DNA from: Comamonadaceae bacterium UBA2334
GTDB lineage: Bacteria > Pseudomonadota > Gammaproteobacteria > Burkholderiales > Burkholderiaceae_C
NCBI GenBank assembly: GCA_002344885.1
Contig: DDUQ01000001.1
Coordinates: 4,981 to 13,904 of the forward strand
Reading direction: 5' to 3'
Length of the DNA stretch: 8,924 bases
The translations under genes and the position numbers were made by a program. Positions 5,190 through 8,924 of this stretch are shown one piece after another; within the stretch, counting starts at the first letter, position 1; the number at the start of each line of letters is the position of its first letter. The notes beneath the pieces were generated by a model. The model saw nothing but the letters and a program-made list of their open reading frames with translations, made no database searches and was not told the DNA's origin.

Positions 5190-5196
5190 CTCACTT

Positions 5197-5574
5197 ATGC
5201 CAACCATCAATCAACTCGTGCGTCACGGGCGGGAGGTCGAAAAGACCAAATCCAAGAGCCCGGCCATGGAAAACTGCCCCCAGCGTCGTGGCGTGTGCAC
5301 CCGCGTGTACACCACGACTCCCAAGAAGCCTAACTCCGCTCTGCGTAAGGTTGCCAAGGTGCGCCTGACCAACGGTTTTGAGGTGATCTCTTACATCGGC
5401 GGTGAAGGCCACAACCTGCAGGAACACAGCGTGGTGCTGGTTCGCGGCGGTCGTGTCAAGGACTTGCCCGGTGTGCGTTACCACATCGTTCGCGGTTCGT
5501 TGGATCTGCAAGGCGTGAAAGACCGCAAGCAGGCACGCTCCAAGTACGGTGCCAAGCGTCCGAAGGCCAAGTAA
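5197..5574 (+). CDS. rpsL: 30S ribosomal protein S12
   Basis: A 125-residue 30S protein at the decoding centre, which controls translational accuracy. The start MPTINQLVRH is fixed by family identity, although the frame is open further upstream. The core CPQRRGVCTRVYTTTPKKPN (27-46) and GGEGHNLQEHSVVLVRGGRVKDLPG (68-92) are near-invariant. K43 and K88, the sites of classical streptomycin-resistance mutations, carry the wild-type lysine. D89 is the residue methylthiolated by RimO in E. coli. The variable N-terminal stretch GREVEKTKSKSPAMEN (11-26) is betaproteobacterial in style. It is the first gene of the str operon, with its own promoter upstream and an unusually long Shine-Dalgarno spacing. 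Confidence 0.99.
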   Translation: MPTINQLVRHGREVEKTKSKSPAMENCPQRRGVCTRVYTTTPKKPNSALRKVAKVRLTNGFEVISYIGGEGHNLQEHSVVLVRGGRVKDLPGVRYHIVRGSLDLQGVKDRKQARSKYGAKRPKAK

Positions 5575-5759
5575 TCGGTCTGTTCGCTCTGGACGGTGCT
5601 GCCGTCCGCAATCGGTGTTTGGTTGGAGCTGGCAAGCTCTGTCAAACGTAGTGATCCACAGAGCACATGTGTGTCCGGATCGAGTAAGTGAGAACTCCGA
5701 AAAGTGTTGGGTTCTCGCGGTGTCTGAAATGACGCCAACTGAAGCAATGAGGTTTTAAC
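5575..5759 (+). promoter_or_regulatory. Structured rpsL-rpsG intercistronic region (candidate S7 autoregulatory site)
   Basis: These 185 bases between rpsL and rpsG contain four inverted repeats: GGACGG/CCGTCC (5591-5596/5602-5607), GAGCT/AGCTC (5626-5630/5635-5639), GATCC/GGATC (5653-5657/5677-5681, with ACA/TGT inside) and GAGAAC/GTTCTC (5690-5695/5711-5716, extendable by two pairs). None is followed by a T-run, so they are not plain terminators. In E. coli the shorter rpsL-rpsG gap is bound by S7 to repress its own translation, and a similar role here is inferred from position. The rpsG Shine-Dalgarno GAGG (5749-5752) lies downstream of the last hairpin. Confidence 0.5.
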
Positions 5760-6230
5760 ATGCCACGTCGTCGCGAAGTCCCTAAACGTGAAATCCTGCC
5801 GGATCCCAAGTTCGGCAATGTCGAGCTGTCCAAATTCATGAACGTCATCATGGAAGGCGGCAAGAAAGCTGTTGCAGAGCGCATCATCTACGGTGCGCTG
5901 GAGCAGATTGAAAAGAAAACTGGCAAAGACCCGCTGGAAGCGTTCAGCGTTGCCATCAACAACGTCAAGCCGCTGGTGGAAGTCAAGTCCCGCCGCGTCG
6001 GTGGTGCCAACTATCAGGTGCCCGTGGAAGTGCGCCCTGTCCGCCGCCTGGCCCTGTCCATGCGCTGGATCAAGGAAGCCGCCCGCAAGCGTGGCGAAAA
6101 GTCCATGGCCCTGCGCTTGGCCAACGAGCTGATCGAGGCCACCGAAGGCCGTGGCGGTGCCATGAAGCGCCGTGACGAAGTCCACCGCATGGCCGAAGCC
6201 AACAAGGCATTCAGCCACTTCCGCTTCTGA
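5760..6230 (+). CDS. rpsG: 30S ribosomal protein S7
   Basis: A 156-residue primary 16S rRNA-binding protein that starts assembly of the 30S head and lines the E site. It begins MPRRREVPKREILPDPKFGN and carries the standard features: basic N-terminus, KFMNVIMEGGKKAVAERI (25-42), the beta-hairpin segment around KSRRVGGANYQVPVEV (76-91), RRLALSMRWI (94-103), and a C-terminal KRRDEVHRMAEANKAFSHFRF tail. The length is the common bacterial one. The ribosome site GAGG is seven bases before the ATG. It is the second gene of the str operon. By analogy with E. coli it may repress its own translation through the structured region before it. Confidence 0.99.
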   Translation: MPRRREVPKREILPDPKFGNVELSKFMNVIMEGGKKAVAERIIYGALEQIEKKTGKDPLEAFSVAINNVKPLVEVKSRRVGGANYQVPVEVRPVRRLALSMRWIKEAARKRGEKSMALRLANELIEATEGRGGAMKRRDEVHRMAEANKAFSHFRF

Positions 6231-6235
6231 TTCAT

Positions 6236-6305
6236 GCGGGTTTCATCTTGACCCGCTAATCTCTCGGAAGCGAGCCCGCGCCCTCGATCAGGGGGTGGCG
6301 GGCTT
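6236..6305 (+). promoter_or_regulatory. Tandem, mutually exclusive hairpins in the rpsG-fusA gap
   Basis: Two hairpins lie in the 101-base gap. The first is GCGGGT (6236-6241) / ACCCGC (6251-6256) with a 9-base loop. The second is AGCCCGC (6273-6279) / GCGGGCT (6298-6304), continued by CCCTC (6281-6285) / GGGGG (6291-6295) over a GATCA loop, a very stable stem. Because both left arms of one kind (GCGGG at 6236 and 6298) can pair with either CCCGC (6252 or 6275), alternative folds exist. No T-run follows, so this is not a simple terminator. The fusA Shine-Dalgarno GGAG (6321-6324) is 15 bases beyond the second hairpin. Confidence 0.5.
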
Positions 6306-6331
6306 CAGTACATCATCATTGGAGAATTTTC

Positions 6332-8434
6332 ATGGCACGTACCACGCCACTTGCACGCTACCGCAACATCGGTATTTCGGCCCACATCGACGCCGGCAAA
6401 ACCACCACCACCGAGCGCATTCTGTTTTACACCGGTGTGAACCACAAGATCGGTGAAGTGCACGACGGTGCCGCCACCATGGACTGGATGGAGCAGGAGC
6501 AGGAGCGTGGTATCACCATCACGTCCGCTGCCACGACCTGTTTCTGGAAGGGCATGGACCTGTCTTACGAAGAGCACCGCTTCAACATCATCGACACCCC
6601 CGGACACGTGGACTTCACCATCGAGGTGGAGCGTTCCATGCGCGTGCTGGACGGTGCCTGCATGGTCTACTGTGCCGTGGGTGGCGTGCAGCCTCAGTCC
6701 GAAACCGTTTGGCGTCAGGCCAACAAATACAAAGTGCCACGTCTGGCCTTTGTGAACAAGATGGACCGTACCGGTGCCAACTTCTTCAAGGTCTACGACC
6801 AGATGCGTCTTCGCCTGAAGGCCAACCCCGTGGCCATCGTGATCCCGATCGGCGCTGAAGAAAACTTCAAAGGTGTGGTCGACCTCATCAAGATGAAGGC
6901 AATCATTTGGGACGAAGCGTCCCAGGGCATGAAGTTCGACTACATGGACATCCCGGCCGAACTGCAGGCACAAGCTGCCGAGTGGCGCGAGAAGATGGTC
7001 GAAGCGGCTGCCGAAGCCACTGAAGACCTGATGAACAAGTACTTGGAAGAAGGCGACCTGTCCGAAGCCGAGATCAAGGCCGGCATTCGTGCGCGTACCC
7101 TGGCCACCGAAATCCAGCCCATGCTGTGTGGCACCGCGTTCAAGAACAAGGGCGTGCAGCGCATGCTGGACGCCGTCATCGACTTCCTGCCCTCGCCCGT
7201 GGACATCCCGCCTGTGGCCGGTACAGACGAAGACGAGCAGCCATCCAGCCGCAAGGCCGACGACGAAGAAAAGCTGTCCGCCCTGGCGTTCAAGCTGATG
7301 ACAGACCCGTTCGTGGGCCAGTTGACATTCGTGCGTGTGTACTCCGGCGTGCTGAAAAAAGGCGACTCCGTGTTCAACCCCGTCAAGGGCAAGAAAGAGC
7401 GCATTGGCCGTATCGTTCAGATGCATGCCAACAACCGCCAGGAAGTGGAAGAAATCCGCGCCGGCGACATCGCTGCCTGCGTGGGCCTGAAGGAAGTGAC
7501 CACGGGTGAAACCCTGTGCGACCCATCCGCCGTCATCACCCTGGAGCGCATGGTGTTCCCCGAGCCCGTGATTGCTCAGGCTGTGGAACCCAAGACCAAA
7601 GCTGACCAGGAAAAAATGGGCATCGCACTGGGCCGTCTGGCTGCAGAAGACCCTTCTTTCCGCGTCAAGACCGACGAAGAATCCGGCCAGACCATCATCG
7701 CCGGTATGGGCGAGTTGCACCTGGAAATCATTGTTGACCGCATGAAGCGGGAATTCGGTGTGGAAGCCAACGTGGGCAAGCCTCAGGTGGCCTACCGCGA
7801 AACCATCCGCAAGAACGTCGACGACGCCGAAGGCAAGTTTGTGCGTCAGTCCGGAGGTAAGGGTCAGTACGGCCACGTGGTGTTCAAGATCGAACCCAAC
7901 GAAGCCGGCAAGGGCTTCGAGTTTGTCGACGCCATCAAGGGCGGCGTGGTGCCTCGCGAATACATCCCTGCGGTGGAAAAGGGCGTGATCGAAGCCCTGA
8001 ACACCGGCGTGCTGGCAGGCTACCCAGTGGTGGACATCAAGGTGACCCTGCACTTCGGTTCGTACCACGATGTGGACTCATCCGAACAGGCGTTCAAGAT
8101 GGCCGCCATCATGGGCTTCAAGGAAGGCTGCCGCAAGGCCAGCCCCGTCATCCTCGAGCCGATGATGGCTGTGGAAGTCGAGACACCTGAAGACTACGCC
8201 GGTAATGTGATGGGTGACCTGTCCAGCCGTCGCGGCATGGTGCAGGGCATGGACGACATGGTGGGTGGCGGCAAGGCCATCAAGGCCGAAGTGCCCCTGT
8301 CCGAAATGTTCGGTTACTCGACCACGCTGCGCTCCATGTCGCAAGGCCGTGCCACTTACACGATGGAATTCAAGCACTACTCGGAAGCTCCGCGTAACGT
8401 GTCTGAGGCCATTGTGTCTGCTCGCGCCAAGTAA
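6332..8434 (+). CDS. fusA: Elongation factor G
   Basis: A 700-residue cytoplasmic translocase GTPase that moves tRNA-mRNA through the ribosome and, with RRF, recycles it. GTPase motifs are all present: G1 AHIDAGKT (17-24), G2 threonine in RGITI (59-63), G3 DTPGH (88-92), G4 NKMD (142-145), and G5 as GTAF (267-270) where many have GSAF. Domain II starts at about 315 (ALAFKLMTDPFVGQ), domain III carries GMGELHLEI, and domain IV has the conserved SSRRGM (631-636). The length is as expected for bacterial EF-G. An acidic linker (TDEDEQ, 298-303, and DDEEK) precedes domain II. The start is fixed by GGAG seven bases upstream and by family identity. Third gene of the str operon. Confidence 0.99.
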   Translation: MARTTPLARYRNIGISAHIDAGKTTTTERILFYTGVNHKIGEVHDGAATMDWMEQEQERGITITSAATTCFWKGMDLSYEEHRFNIIDTPGHVDFTIEVERSMRVLDGACMVYCAVGGVQPQSETVWRQANKYKVPRLAFVNKMDRTGANFFKVYDQMRLRLKANPVAIVIPIGAEENFKGVVDLIKMKAIIWDEASQGMKFDYMDIPAELQAQAAEWREKMVEAAAEATEDLMNKYLEEGDLSEAEIKAGIRARTLATEIQPMLCGTAFKNKGVQRMLDAVIDFLPSPVDIPPVAGTDEDEQPSSRKADDEEKLSALAFKLMTDPFVGQLTFVRVYSGVLKKGDSVFNPVKGKKERIGRIVQMHANNRQEVEEIRAGDIAACVGLKEVTTGETLCDPSAVITLERMVFPEPVIAQAVEPKTKADQEKMGIALGRLAAEDPSFRVKTDEESGQTIIAGMGELHLEIIVDRMKREFGVEANVGKPQVAYRETIRKNVDDAEGKFVRQSGGKGQYGHVVFKIEPNEAGKGFEFVDAIKGGVVPREYIPAVEKGVIEALNTGVLAGYPVVDIKVTLHFGSYHDVDSSEQAFKMAAIMGFKEGCRKASPVILEPMMAVEVETPEDYAGNVMGDLSSRRGMVQGMDDMVGGGKAIKAEVPLSEMFGYSTTLRSMSQGRATYTMEFKHYSEAPRNVSEAIVSARAK

Positions 8435-8444
8435 AAACAGCCTT

Positions 8445-8467
8445 CGGCGCTTTATTGATAAGCGCTG
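8445..8467 (+). repeat. GCGCTT/AAGCGC hairpin just after fusA
   Basis: An 8-bp stem (one G-U) from CGGCGCTT (8445-8452) and AAGCGCTG (8460-8467) with a 7-base TATTGAT loop starts 11 bases after the fusA stop. The next T-run (CTTTTTG, about 8476-8482) is some ten bases further on, so termination would be inefficient at best, as expected inside an operon. It shares AGCGCT and GATAA words with the element at 3142-3169, which suggests the same family of extragenic palindromes. Confidence 0.5.
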
Positions 8468-8484
8468 ACAGCTATCTTTTTGTT

Positions 8485-8544
8485 GTCTGCGATCGTGTGC
8501 CCCCCGGTTCGCCGTGCCGGGGGAATCCGCAACACGGTGCAGAC
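8485..8544 (+). promoter_or_regulatory. Long multi-segment hairpin upstream of tuf
   Basis: Sixty bases can fold into one long stem: GTCTGC (8485-8490) / GCAGAC (8539-8544), then CGTGT (8494-8498) / ACACG (8532-8536), G-C and C-G pairs (8499-8500 with 8529-8530), and a GC stem CCCCCGG (8501-8507) / CCGGGGG (8517-8523) with a 9-base loop. Small internal loops and one 5-base bulge separate the segments. It ends about 28 bases before the tuf Shine-Dalgarno GGAG (8573-8576), and no T-run follows. It does not look like a tRNA. It may be a processing site, an mRNA-stability element or an EF-Tu control element; the role is not shown by the sequence. Confidence 0.5.
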
Positions 8545-8582
8545 GTAAAACCCTCACGGCAAAGCTCTTTTTGGAGAAAGCA

Positions 8583-8924
<342 letters not shown>

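Noticed and set aside
5035..5196. Upstream in-frame extension of rpsL
   Set aside because: S12 proteins begin at MPT(I/V)NQL. The extension covers the promoter and leader and overlaps the dacC end.
5591..5607. Intrinsic terminator after rpsL
   Set aside because: The GGACGG/CCGTCC hairpin is not followed by a T-run, so it is treated as part of the structured intercistronic region.
6305..8068. Long open frame (587 codons) on the minus strand opposite fusA
   Set aside because: It is a reverse-frame shadow caused by the GC-rich codon use of fusA. The translation is His/Val/Gly-rich and low in complexity, with no recognisable domain.
8485..8544. tRNA-like gene before tuf (tRNA genes precede tufB in E. 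coli)
   Set aside because: Although it folds into a long stem and contains GGTTCG, there is no cloverleaf, anticodon arm or CCA-side acceptor match.

Overview
The window reads as ordinary, high-GC chromosomal DNA of a betaproteobacterium, most likely Burkholderiales and probably Comamonadaceae. This rests on protein character (HemB, the S12 N-terminus, S7, EF-G, EF-Tu), on TAGAAT-type -10 boxes and on AGCGCT-containing extragenic palindromes. The family placement is an inference from memory, not from a search. I see no phage, IS element, CRISPR array, tRNA or rRNA, and no stretch with clearly foreign base composition.

Left part (1-2680), haem-related. hemB lies on the minus strand, and its 3' end runs off the left edge. 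A 352-base gap (771-1122) separates it from the divergent hemJ-like gene. This gap is not empty. It holds a TAGAAT box, about 100 bases able to fold into a three-way-junction-like structure, and a textbook intrinsic terminator (9-bp stem, 8 T) on the plus strand. Together these suggest a small RNA gene, or less likely a terminated leader. hemJ (four-TM protoporphyrinogen oxidase / 'CopD-like' family) is followed seven bases later by a 373-residue VanZ-family membrane protein whose Shine-Dalgarno overlaps the hemJ stop.

Middle part (2756-5065), single-gene units. These are a thioredoxin-like [2Fe-2S] ferredoxin, a small COG2945-type alpha/beta hydrolase, and a PBP5/6-type D-alanyl-D-alanine carboxypeptidase that probably starts at a TTG codon. 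Several genes up to here (hemB, hemJ, ferredoxin, hydrolase) lack a recognisable Shine-Dalgarno. For hemJ and the ferredoxin a -10-like hexamer sits only 6-9 bases before the ATG, so leaderless transcripts are possible.

Right part (5066-8924), the str operon: rpsL (S12), rpsG (S7), fusA (EF-G) and the first 114 codons of tuf (EF-Tu). A convincing promoter, TTGCCG-N17-TATATT with a GC-rich discriminator, lies before rpsL, so the operon has its own start here rather than simply following rpoBC. All three intercistronic gaps (185, 101 and 148 bases) contain clear inverted repeats. The rpsL-rpsG gap is the place where S7 autoregulates in E. coli. The rpsG-fusA gap can form mutually exclusive hairpins, and the fusA-tuf gap has a long multi-segment hairpin.

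I found no convincing new multi-gene system. The best candidates for something undescribed are the RNA element between hemB and hemJ and the structured intercistronic regions of the str operon.
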